Shown piece by piece: positions 1 to 5,137 of a stretch of 5,137 bases of DNA. The stretch is from positions 1-5,137 of the forward strand of contig DLCS01000173.1 in NCBI GenBank assembly GCA_002480735.1, given 5' to 3'. This DNA is from Bacillaceae bacterium UBA7792 (GTDB lineage Bacteria; Bacillota; Bacilli; Bacillales; Cytobacillaceae). Positions within the stretch are counted from its first letter, which is position 1. Every line of letters starts with the position of its first letter. Position numbers and translations under genes: made by a program. Below the pieces are notes generated by a model. It did no database searches. It had not been told where the DNA came from and worked only from the letters and a program-made list of their open reading frames with translations.

Positions 1-46
1 AATATGGTTTAATAAGGATGAAGGAAATCAACTAAACTGTTTTATA

Positions 47-60
47 TGTTAATATTAACA
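47..60. repeat. Perfect 14-bp palindrome TGTTAATATTAACA
   Basis: The 14 bases are exactly self-complementary. The site lies about 345 nt upstream of ctaC and directly touches a second inverted repeat. It could be an operator for a dimeric regulator. Its half-site TGTTAA resembles the half of clostridial-type Rex boxes, but the spacer between halves is 2 nt rather than 4, so I do not assign it to Rex. It is all A/T except its outer G and C, so chance is a real alternative. Confidence 0.4.
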
Positions 61-74
61 CTATAAATATAGTG
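59..74. repeat. Inverted repeat CACTATA-AA-TATAGTG
   Basis: Seven-base perfect arms flank a 2-nt centre, and the repeat overlaps the preceding palindrome by 2 nt. No T-run follows, so it is not an intrinsic terminator, and the 2-nt centre is too small for a simple RNA hairpin loop unless inner pairs open. A protein binding site is the more natural reading, but no regulator can be named. Confidence 0.35.
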
Positions 75-112
75 GAAATATTATCGTAAAAAATTTGATA
101 CATTCTTTGCCT

Positions 113-126
113 TGTGAACGATTGCA
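113..126. promoter_or_regulatory. CcpA catabolite-response element (cre)-like site
   Basis: TGTGAACGATTGCA matches the cre consensus TGWAANCGNTNWCA at 12 of 14 positions, including the central CG. The mismatches are the G at position 4 and the G at position 12. The flanking bases extend the imperfect symmetry to TTG...CAA over 112-127. Catabolite control of caa3 oxidase genes is known in Bacillus subtilis, which supports the call. The site is about 145 nt upstream of the predicted ctaC transcription start, so it would have to act on an upstream promoter or on readthrough transcription, or through DNA looping. Confidence 0.5.
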
Positions 127-146
127 AATATGGAGAAAGGGGTCAA

Positions 147-230
147 ATGTATGTAGAGTTGGCTTTATTTCTATTTGAAGTATTTGTGATGGAAAATAAG
201 GAGGAAAGTGGAAGAGAGTACATGAAATGA
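147..230 (+). CDS. Possible 27-aa small protein upstream of ctaC
   Basis: An ATG at 147 opens 27 codons ending in TGA at 228-230. A GGAG and an AAAGGGG run lie at 132-142, the latter 4 nt before the ATG, which is short but workable spacing. The predicted peptide begins MYVELALFLFEVFVMEN: a short hydrophobic stretch (about residues 2-15, interrupted by Glu4 and Glu11), followed by a charged, Glu/Lys-rich tail. I do not recognise it. It could be a small membrane-associated protein or leader peptide, or simply a chance open frame in AT-rich DNA. It lies upstream of the main predicted ctaC promoter, so it would need its own promoter or readthrough from the gene before it. Confidence 0.2.
   Translation: MYVELALFLFEVFVMENKEESGREYMK
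183..191 (+). promoter_or_regulatory. Possible ResD-like binding motif
   Basis: TTTGTGATG matches the first seven bases of the Bacillus ResD motif TTTGTGAAT. A second partial copy, CTTGTGAAC at 111-119 (7 of 9), overlaps the cre-like site. ResD is the two-component response regulator that activates aerobic and anaerobic respiration genes in Bacillus, and this one lies about 45 nt upstream of the predicted -35 element. The motif is short and AT-rich, so a chance match is likely enough to keep confidence low. Confidence 0.2.
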
Positions 231-234
231 AGAA

Positions 235-263
235 TGGACACTCTGTATATACATAAATATAAA
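235..263 (+). promoter_or_regulatory. Likely sigma-A promoter of the ctaC operon
   Basis: TGGACA at 235-240 (5 of 6 to TTGACA) and TATAAA at 258-263 (5 of 6 to TATAAT) are separated by exactly 17 bp. This is the best-matched and best-spaced pair I find between the window start and ctaC. Transcription would begin near 270, leaving a 5' leader of about 135 nt. The surrounding TATATACATAAATATAAAT is so AT-rich that the exact -10 could shift by a few bases. Confidence 0.5.
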
Positions 264-290
264 TGACTATCATGAATGTATCAGTGTTTT

Positions 291-321
291 TTGTCACACC
301 TATTATCTTTTTGGGTAGAAT
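291..321 (+). promoter_or_regulatory. Alternative weaker promoter candidate
   Basis: TTGTCA at 291-296 and TAGAAT at 316-321 each match the sigma-A hexamers at 5 of 6 positions, but the spacer is 19 bp, longer than optimal. No extended -10 TG dinucleotide is present. It would give a leader of about 75 nt for ctaC. It is listed because it is nearer the gene, but the upstream pair with the 17-bp spacer is preferred. Confidence 0.2.
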
Positions 322-325
322 TTTT

Positions 326-347
326 CTTTACGTAACAAGCAGTAAAG
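326..347 (+). other. Small stem-loop in the ctaC leader
   Basis: CTTTAC (326-331) and GTAAAG (342-347) are perfectly complementary around a 10-nt loop. Three further G-U pairs (323-325 with 348-350) could lengthen the stem in RNA. It lies about 55 nt upstream of the ctaC start and has no T-run after it, so it is not a terminator. It might affect mRNA stability or leader structure, but stability is modest and chance pairing is possible. Confidence 0.25.
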
Positions 348-383
348 GGGATTTATCTATAAAACATTTATTATTTTCTTATG

Positions 384-392
384 AAAGAGGGG
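384..392 (+). promoter_or_regulatory. Ribosome binding site of ctaC
   Basis: AAAGAGGGG is a good Firmicute Shine-Dalgarno sequence. It ends 12 nt before the ATG at 405, which is longer than the usual 6-9 nt. An ATG at 394 lies too close to it to be used; that frame would encode only four residues and its stop overlaps the ctaC start as ATGA. Confidence 0.6.
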
Positions 393-404
393 TATGTTTA
401 AGCT

Positions 405-1475
405 ATGAAAAGGCTAGCAAAATGGCGTCTTTTTTCACTATTTACGTTAATGGCGCTCTTCCTTTCTGGTTGTGGGAAACCGTACTTATCAACTCTTCGC
501 CCTGCTGGAGAGGTTGCGAAAAGACAATATGATCTAATGATTTTGAGCACAGTAATTATGGTAATTGTAATCGCTGTCGTAACGATTATTTTCATTATTG
601 TCCTTTTCCGTTTCAGACGTAAGGATGACAAAATTCCGAAACAAGTTGAAGGAAATCATAAGTTAGAAATTATTTGGACAGTCATCCCGATTATTCTCCT
701 ACTTATTCTTGCAGTTCCAACGGTTCTTGAAACGTTTAGATTAGCAGATGTGTCCGCAATGGATAAAAAGGATGAGGACGGAAACCCGAATGCACTTGTC
801 ATCAATGTAAGGGCCAATCTCTACTGGTGGGAATTTGAGTATCCAAATGAGAAAATTGTAACAAGTCAGGAGCTTGTGGTTCCGACCGATCAAAAGGTGT
901 ACTTTAATCTTAAAGCATCTGATGTGAAGCACTCATTCTGGGTTCCAGCTGCCGGCGGGAAGATGGACACAAACACAGATAACATAAACAAATTCTGGCT
1001 CGTGTTTGATTCAGAGGCAGCTGAGGATACTAACGGTGTATTTTATGGAAAATGTGCAGAGCTATGCGGGCCATCTCATGCCCTAATGGACTTTAAGGTA
1101 AAAGCTCTTCCAAAGGCTGAGTTTGATGCATGGGTTGCTGCCATGCAAGGTGTGAAAGAGCCGGCCGTACCTGAAACAGCGTTAGCTCAGGAAGGACAAG
1201 AAATTTTTACTAAGAGTTGTATCGGCTGTCATGCTGTTACACCTTCGAATGAAACACCAGAGGCAGCACGTAGAGCTCCAAACCTAGCTGATTTTGGGGA
1301 TCGTGAGTACGTTGCTGGAATTTTGAAAAACAATGAAGAAAACATTAAGAAATGGCTAAATGACCCTGAAACTGTAAAGCCTGCCAACAAAATGACGGGC
1401 ACTTATGGTAAATTAACTCCAGATCAAATTGATGCACTTACTGCATATTTAATGGGATTGAAGGTTGAGAAATAA
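405..1475 (+). CDS. ctaC: Cytochrome caa3 oxidase subunit II, lipoprotein with CuA and heme c
   Basis: This subunit takes electrons at a covalent heme c and passes them through the CuA centre to subunit I. The 356 residues contain a lipoprotein signal with lipobox LSGC (lipidated Cys23), two membrane segments (about 43-68 and 88-108), an outward-facing CuA domain and a C-terminal cytochrome c domain. The CuA ligands are His176, Cys217, Glu219, Cys221, His225 and Met228. The heme c motif is CIGCH at 272-276, with Met330 as the likely distal ligand in NKMTG. All five cysteines have an assigned role. Length matches Bacillus CtaC. The start is firm because an in-frame TAA sits at 399-401, directly upstream. 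It is the first gene of the operon, and ctaD follows after 31 nt. Confidence 0.97.
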   Translation: MKRLAKWRLFSLFTLMALFLSGCGKPYLSTLRPAGEVAKRQYDLMILSTVIMVIVIAVVTIIFIIVLFRFRRKDDKIPKQVEGNHKLEIIWTVIPIILLLILAVPTVLETFRLADVSAMDKKDEDGNPNALVINVRANLYWWEFEYPNEKIVTSQELVVPTDQKVYFNLKASDVKHSFWVPAAGGKMDTNTDNINKFWLVFDSEAAEDTNGVFYGKCAELCGPSHALMDFKVKALPKAEFDAWVAAMQGVKEPAVPETALAQEGQEIFTKSCIGCHAVTPSNETPEAARRAPNLADFGDREYVAGILKNNEENIKKWLNDPETVKPANKMTGTYGKLTPDQIDALTAYLMGLKVEK

Positions 1476-1493
1476 AAGGGGATTAGTTTTAGA

Positions 1494-1500
1494 GGGAGGT
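1494..1500 (+). promoter_or_regulatory. Ribosome binding site that sets the ctaD start
   Basis: GGGAGGT is a strong Shine-Dalgarno sequence, 6 nt before the GTG at 1507. It falls inside the longer reading frame that could open at the TTG at 1465, and that TTG has no comparable site, so this favours the GTG start. Confidence 0.85.
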
Positions 1501-1506
1501 AAAACT

Positions 1507-3375
1507 GTGAGTACGATCGCTCAAAAAAAGGGATTCGGAGCAACGCTTTGGGACTATTTAACAACGGTTGACCATAAAAAAATTGCGAAGCTTTATTTAA
1601 TGGCCGGCGGATTCTTTTTCCTTCTTGGCGGTATCGAAGCCATGGTCATCCGGATTCAGTTAGCAGTGCCAAATAATAATTTTGTCAGCGCAGGATTTTA
1701 TAATGAAATGCTGACGATGCACGGTACGACAATGATTTTCTTAGCAGCCATGCCAATTTTGCTCGGTCTTATGAATGCGGTCATGCCGCTCCAAATTGGT
1801 GCACGGGACGTAGCTTTTCCATTCGTTAATGCACTTGGCTTCTGGCTGTTCTTCTTCGGAGGATTATTTCTAAACCTATCATGGTTTTTGGACGGTGCAC
1901 CTGACGCTGGTTGGACATCTTATGCTTCTCTATCACTTGCGTCAGAAGGACATGGGATTGATTTCTATTTATTAGGACTGCAAATTTCTGGTTTCGGAAC
2001 GTTGATGGGTGGAATCAACTTCCTTGTAACGATCATTAATATGCGTGCACCAGGGATGACCTATATGCGTATGCCGTTATTCTCTTGGACAACATTTATT
2101 GGATCGGCATTAATCTTATTCGCATTCCCACCACTTACAATCGGGATTTTTCTATTAATGTTTGACCGCTTGTTCGGAGCTAATTTCTTTGATGTGGCTG
2201 CAGGTGGAAATACGATTATATGGGAGCATTTCTTCTGGATTTTTGGTCACCCGGAAGTATATATTCTCATTCTTCCTGCATTCGGAATATTCTCGGAGAT
2301 TATTCCTACTTTCTCTAGAAAGAGATTGTTCGGATATTCCTCAATGGTCTTTGCGACAGTATTAATTGGATTCTTAGGCTTCATGGTATGGGCCCACCAT
2401 ATGTTCACAGTTGGTCTAGGTCCAATTGCCAATGCGATTTTCGCCGTAGCAACAATGGCCATTGCGGTACCAACGGGTATTAAGATCTTTAACTGGCTCT
2501 TCACGATGTGGGGAGGAAGTATCAAATTTACGGTGCCAATGCACTGGGGTGTTGCCTTTATTCCCTCCTTCTTACTTGGAGGAGTAACGGGAATCATGGT
2601 CGCTGCCGCAGCTGCTGACTATCAATATCACGATACCTATTTCGTTGTAGCGCACTTCCACTACGTTATAGTTGGTGGGGTTGTATTTGGAATCTTCGCC
2701 GCTGTTCATTTCTATTGGCCGCTCATGTTCGGAACCATGCTTAATGAAACATTGGGTAAGATTACATTCTGGTTGTTCTTTATTGGTTTCCACTTAACCT
2801 TCTTTATCCAGCATTTCTTAGGTCTTTGGGGAATGCCGCGAAGAATCTTTACATTCTTAGAGGGTCAAGGTCTTGAAACAGGTAACTTTGTAAGTACTGT
2901 CGGTGCCTTCTTTATGGCAGCAGCGACGATTGTTTTACTCATTAACGTCATTGTAACAAGTGTTAAGAACAAAAAGGTTGGTGTCGATCCATGGGGTGAC
3001 GGTCGCACACTAGAATGGTCACTTCCATCACCACCGCCATTCTATAACTTTAAGCAGCTTCCGTTAGTTCGCGGCTTAGATGCTTTCTGGATTGAAAAAA
3101 TGGAAGGAAGAAAAAGAATGACTCCTGCAGAGCCTTTAGGGGATATTCATATGCCTAACTCTTCCTTTACACCAGTGATGATTTCTCTTGGATTATTCGT
3201 GGCTGCGTTTGGGGTTATGTACCGTGAAGATTACGCTTGGGGTCTACCGGTTATTATTATCGGACTTGTGATCACATTCGGTTCTATGCTGTATCGTTCT
3301 CTCAAGGATGACCATGGCTTCCACATTCACAAGGAAGACTTACAGGATGATGACAAAAAGGGGGTTGAGGCATAA
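1507..3375 (+). CDS. ctaD: Cytochrome caa3 oxidase subunit I, catalytic heme a/a3-CuB subunit
   Basis: The catalytic subunit reduces O2 to water and pumps protons across the cytoplasmic membrane. Heme a ligands are His72 (MHGTTMIF) and His385; the heme a3 ligand is His383 (VAHFHYV). CuB ligands are His248, His297 and His298, with Tyr252 placed for the His-Tyr crosslink. D-channel residues Asn90, Asp101 and Asn108 and Glu250 (GHPEVY) are present, as are K-channel Thr323 and Lys326, which marks an A1-type oxidase. Arg445-Arg446 fit the heme propionate pair. About 14 membrane helices are predicted; the last two (about 553-572 and 576-596) are the Bacillus-type extension. The GTG at 1507 gives 622 residues, the usual Bacillus length. 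A TTG at 1465 would add 14 residues but lacks a ribosome binding site and overlaps ctaC. The stop overlaps the ctaE start by one base. Confidence 0.97.
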   Translation: MSTIAQKKGFGATLWDYLTTVDHKKIAKLYLMAGGFFFLLGGIEAMVIRIQLAVPNNNFVSAGFYNEMLTMHGTTMIFLAAMPILLGLMNAVMPLQIGARDVAFPFVNALGFWLFFFGGLFLNLSWFLDGAPDAGWTSYASLSLASEGHGIDFYLLGLQISGFGTLMGGINFLVTIINMRAPGMTYMRMPLFSWTTFIGSALILFAFPPLTIGIFLLMFDRLFGANFFDVAAGGNTIIWEHFFWIFGHPEVYILILPAFGIFSEIIPTFSRKRLFGYSSMVFATVLIGFLGFMVWAHHMFTVGLGPIANAIFAVATMAIAVPTGIKIFNWLFTMWGGSIKFTVPMHWGVAFIPSFLLGGVTGIMVAAAAADYQYHDTYFVVAHFHYVIVGGVVFGIFAAVHFYWPLMFGTMLNETLGKITFWLFFIGFHLTFFIQHFLGLWGMPRRIFTFLEGQGLETGNFVSTVGAFFMAAATIVLLINVIVTSVKNKKVGVDPWGDGRTLEWSLPSPPPFYNFKQLPLVRGLDAFWIEKMEGRKRMTPAEPLGDIHMPNSSFTPVMISLGLFVAAFGVMYREDYAWGLPVIIIGLVITFGSMLYRSLKDDHGFHIHKEDLQDDDKKGVEA

Positions 3376-4004
3376 TGCAAGCTGAAGAAAAAATGACATT
3401 GGAACAATGGCCTGCTGCGCCTGAAAGACAGACCCTTGAAGCAAAAAATAAATTTCTAGGTTTTTGGTTCTTCCTTGGCGGAGAGACAGTATTGTTTGCT
3501 TCTCTCTTTGCCACTTACCTTGCTTTAAAGGATAAGGTTCCAAGTCCGGACCATGCATTAGCGAAGGACCTTTTTGAAATCCCACTTGTGTTCTTAATGA
3601 CCATGATTTTATTAACTAGCTCGTTAACCAGTGTATATGCGATGTATCATATGAAGAACTTTGATTTCAAAAAGATGCAGCTATGGTTAGGCGTCACTGT
3701 TCTACTTGGATTTGCATTCTTAGGCTGTGAAATCTATGAATTTAACCATTATGTTCATGAGTACGGTCATACTTTTACTAGCAGTGCATTTGGTTCAGCC
3801 TTCTATACATTAGTAGGTTTTCACGGAGCTCACGTTACCTTTGGACTTGGTTGGATCCTAGCGCTTATGATCCGTAATGCGAAGAGAGGGTTAGATCTAT
3901 ACAATGCGCCAAAGTTTTATGTAGCAAGCCTATATTGGCATTTTATTGATGTTGTATGGGTCTTTATCTTCTCAGTAGTATATCTAATGGGAATGGTGGG
4001 ATAA
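3375..4004 (+). CDS. ctaE: Cytochrome caa3 oxidase subunit III
   Basis: This is a membrane subunit of the caa3 complex that packs against subunit I and, in this family, supports stable proton uptake rather than carrying a redox centre. The 209 residues form five predicted helices (about 28-51, 68-92, 102-122, 139-165, 181-207), two fewer than the seven of mitochondrial subunit III; the corresponding two helices are found at the CtaD C-terminus. Family signatures are GGETVLFAS (35-43), the acidic EIYEF (119-123), GFHGAHV (148-154) and YWHFIDVVWVF (187-197). The ATG shares its A with the ctaD stop (TAATG), which suggests translational coupling. A run of five G at 3360-3364 serves as a Shine-Dalgarno site 10 nt upstream. 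ctaF follows after 3 nt. Confidence 0.96.
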   Translation: MQAEEKMTLEQWPAAPERQTLEAKNKFLGFWFFLGGETVLFASLFATYLALKDKVPSPDHALAKDLFEIPLVFLMTMILLTSSLTSVYAMYHMKNFDFKKMQLWLGVTVLLGFAFLGCEIYEFNHYVHEYGHTFTSSAFGSAFYTLVGFHGAHVTFGLGWILALMIRNAKRGLDLYNAPKFYVASLYWHFIDVVWVFIFSVVYLMGMVG

Positions 4005-4007
4005 ACG

Positions 4008-4340
4008 ATGGAAAATAATCAAATGAATACTAGCAATCCAAAAATAGATCTTGATTTTCGGAGGAAGCAAAACGCTGAGGAAATGAGACATCAAGTCATC
4101 TCATTTGCGTTAATGATTTTATTTACCATTATTGCGTTTGTCGCTGTTGGAGCTGGGTTTTCAGCTTGGTTTACGGTTCCGTTCATCCTTGTATTAGCAG
4201 CTGTGCAAGTGGCTTTCCAGCTTTTTTACTTCATGCATATGAATCATAAAGGACATGAAGCACCAATGCTATTCATGTTCTCAGGTGTATTTTTTGCCAT
4301 TGTGATGATCATTGCCTATTTAACGATTATCTGGTGGTAA
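4008..4340 (+). CDS. ctaF: Cytochrome caa3 oxidase subunit IV (IVB)
   Basis: This small membrane subunit of the caa3 complex has no cofactor and is thought to help assembly or stability. The 110 residues have a polar, charged N-terminus (to about residue 29) and three predicted helices (about 30-48, 55-77, 87-108). The motif FQLFYFMHMNHKGH at 70-83, at the end of helix two, and the terminal TIIWW are typical of the bacterial subunit IV family. Length matches Bacillus CtaF. The ATG at 4008 is preceded by GGTGGG (3995-4000), a moderate ribosome binding site lying in the last codons of ctaE. A second ATG at 4023 (Met6) is possible but less well placed. It is the last structural gene before a terminator. 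Confidence 0.94.
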   Translation: MENNQMNTSNPKIDLDFRRKQNAEEMRHQVISFALMILFTIIAFVAVGAGFSAWFTVPFILVLAAVQVAFQLFYFMHMNHKGHEAPMLFMFSGVFFAIVMIIAYLTIIWW

Positions 4341-4347
4341 CTGGAAT

Positions 4348-4381
4348 AGAAAATCGGCTTTTTTGGGCCGGTTTTCTTTTT
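4348..4381 (+). terminator. Intrinsic terminator between ctaF and ctaG
   Basis: GAAAATCGGC (4349-4358) pairs with GCCGGTTTTC (4367-4376) over ten positions, with one T-G wobble, around an 8-nt loop. T4377-T4381 forms the U tract, and A4348-T4377 can add one more pair. It begins 8 nt after the ctaF stop, so it should end or attenuate the ctaCDEF transcript. Some readthrough may supply ctaG, since no good promoter is visible in the remaining gap. Confidence 0.85.
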
Positions 4382-4429
4382 CATGAAAAATTGACGGACG
4401 TAATTATTGATTCCAAGTCAGCAACTAAG

Positions 4430-4436
4430 AGAGGTG
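4430..4436 (+). promoter_or_regulatory. Ribosome binding site of ctaG
   Basis: AGAGGTG precedes the ATG at 4445 by 8 nt, a near-ideal Firmicute spacing, and fixes the ctaG start. No other in-frame start with a comparable site is seen nearby. Confidence 0.75.
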
Positions 4437-4444
4437 AAGAGTCA

Positions 4445-5137
4445 ATGTTTTCGTTAAGTATGTTTGGATTTAATGCATTATGGAGTCCATATTTTCTATT
4501 GGCATTGGTTGGGGTTCTCGTTGGCTATTTTCTCCTCACGGTGAAGTTTCGAGAAAAATTCAAAGACACCGCACCTTTAACGGTAAAACAAGGGGTCATT
4601 TTTTCAATCGCAATTGTGCTATTGTATGTCATTAAGGGTTCACCAATTGATTTAATGGGACATTTAATGTTCTATGCTCATATGATTCAAATGGCGGTAC
4701 TATACCTTATTATTCCACAATTGTTTATCATTGGAATTCCGCAATGGGTTTGGAAAAAGATTCTTCAATTTCCTATTGTCAAACCATTGTTTAAATTTCT
4801 CACCAGACCCATTATTGCCTTAGTTTTCTTTAATGGAATGTTTTCTTTCTATCATATTCCATTAATTTTTGATTTTATCAAGACGGATGTGTTCCTTCAT
4901 GCAGCTTACACGTCGGTGCTTTTCGTGATGGCGACTATTATGTGGTGGCCGCTAGTGAATCAGGTTGAATCAAGGTTAACTGGGTTGAAGAAGATTGGGT
5001 ATATTTTTGCGGATGGAATCCTGCTGACTCCAGCCTGTGCACTGATTATCTTTGCGGATGTGCCAATGTATAGTACCTTTTCCGACCCTACGGCATGGGC
5101 AGCATCGCTAGAGCTTTGTGTATCACCAACCATTCTC
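4445..5137 (+). CDS. ctaG: Cytochrome c oxidase assembly factor CtaG (3' end missing)
   Basis: This is a multi-helix membrane protein of the Firmicute caa3 CtaG family, required for active caa3 oxidase in Bacillus subtilis and proposed to act in copper supply to the oxidase. It is unrelated to the Cox11-type protein that shares the name in proteobacteria. There are 231 codons without a stop, so the protein runs past the window; B. subtilis CtaG is about 297 residues, so roughly 65 are missing. The N-terminus MFSLSMFGFNALWSPYF, the histidine/methionine-rich GHLMFYAHMIQM (72-83), FNGMFSFYHIPLIFD (129-143), MWWPLVN (166-172) and GYIFADGILLTPACAL (185-200) fit the family. It lies 104 nt after ctaF, beyond a terminator, so its expression may be lower than that of the structural genes. 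Confidence 0.93.
   Translation, partial: MFSLSMFGFNALWSPYFLLALVGVLVGYFLLTVKFREKFKDTAPLTVKQGVIFSIAIVLLYVIKGSPIDLMGHLMFYAHMIQMAVLYLIIPQLFIIGIPQWVWKKILQFPIVKPLFKFLTRPIIALVFFNGMFSFYHIPLIFDFIKTDVFLHAAYTSVLFVMATIMWWPLVNQVESRLTGLKKIGYIFADGILLTPACALIIFADVPMYSTFSDPTAWAASLELCVSPTIL

Larger units (their letters stand above)
1..404. other. AT-rich region upstream of ctaC, mostly regulatory
   Basis: No convincing long gene is visible here. The first few codons could be the tail of an upstream gene; in Bacillus the usual neighbour is ctaB, heme O synthase. However, all three + frames meet a stop within the first 50 nt, so nothing can be identified. The stretch contains two palindromes, a cre-like site, one possible small ORF, candidate promoters and the ctaC ribosome binding site, listed separately. 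The longer reading frames on the - strand and the one entering ctaC from about 263 have no ribosome binding site and no recognisable protein features, so I treat them as chance openings. Confidence 0.7.

Noticed and set aside
1..50. 3' end of an upstream ctaB gene
   Set aside because: Synteny in Bacillus makes it plausible, but the few codons before the stops (at most 16) show nothing that identifies heme O synthase.
47..60. Rex operator
   Set aside because: The half-sites resemble TGTTAA/TTAACA, but the spacer is 2 nt rather than the usual 4, and the outer T and A of the full Rex box are missing.
61..297. 78-codon reading frame on the - strand in the upstream region
   Set aside because: It has no Shine-Dalgarno site and no recognisable domain, and its Phe/Ile/Tyr-rich make-up fits chance opening in AT-rich DNA that also holds promoter-like sequences.
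263..532. 89-codon + strand frame running into ctaC
   Set aside because: It lacks a ribosome binding site, starts inside the predicted -10 element and overlaps ctaC out of frame.
2247..2597. 116-codon - strand frame inside ctaD
   Set aside because: It lies wholly antisense to the conserved CuB and K-channel part of ctaD, so the open frame follows from ctaD codon constraints; no start signal is evident.
3302..3585. Overlapping - strand frames across the ctaD/ctaE junction
   Set aside because: They are antisense to two firmly assigned genes and carry no recognisable features of their own.
4391..4419. Promoter for ctaG from TTGACG at 4391-4396
   Set aside because: The -35-like hexamer is good, but no -10-like hexamer lies at 16-18 bp spacing (CAAGTC at 4414-4419).
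1..5137. Mobile elements, CRISPR arrays, tRNA or rRNA genes, defence systems
   Set aside because: No transposase, regular repeats, structural RNA signatures or unfamiliar gene cassettes are visible; the coding part is a standard respiratory operon.

Overview
This window carries the cytochrome caa3 oxidase operon of a Bacillus-like Firmicute (family Bacillaceae). Five genes lie in the order ctaC-ctaD-ctaE-ctaF-ctaG, all on the + strand; ctaG is cut off by the window end. The assignment rests on AT-rich DNA, strong purine-rich Shine-Dalgarno sites, a subunit II with a lipoprotein signal and a fused cytochrome c domain, a 14-helix subunit I paired with a 5-helix subunit III, and the Firmicute-type CtaG assembly protein. 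I cannot name the species.

Layout: 1-404 is an AT-rich upstream region without a convincing large gene. It holds two abutting perfect palindromes (47-60, 59-74), a good CcpA cre-like site (113-126), a possible 27-codon small ORF (147-230), a sigma-A-type promoter (235-263) and the ctaC ribosome binding site. ctaC (405-1475), ctaD (GTG start at 1507, to 3375), ctaE (3375-4004) and ctaF (4008-4340) are tightly packed: 31 nt, a 1-nt stop/start overlap, and 3 nt separate them. An intrinsic terminator (about 4348-4381) follows ctaF. ctaG starts at 4445 and runs off the end with 231 codons visible.

How the genes work together: CtaC receives electrons through its covalent heme c and passes them to CuA. 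CtaD holds heme a and the heme a3-CuB centre, where O2 is reduced to water and protons are pumped. CtaE and CtaF are the small membrane subunits III and IV. CtaG is needed for assembly of the active enzyme. All metal and heme ligands and both proton-channel signatures can be seen, so the enzyme looks intact and is a canonical A1-type heme-copper oxidase.

I see no undescribed system here. The structural genes are ordinary. The less explained parts are the long upstream leader (palindromes, cre/ResD-like sites, small ORF, orphan Shine-Dalgarno) and the terminator that separates ctaG from the structural genes.
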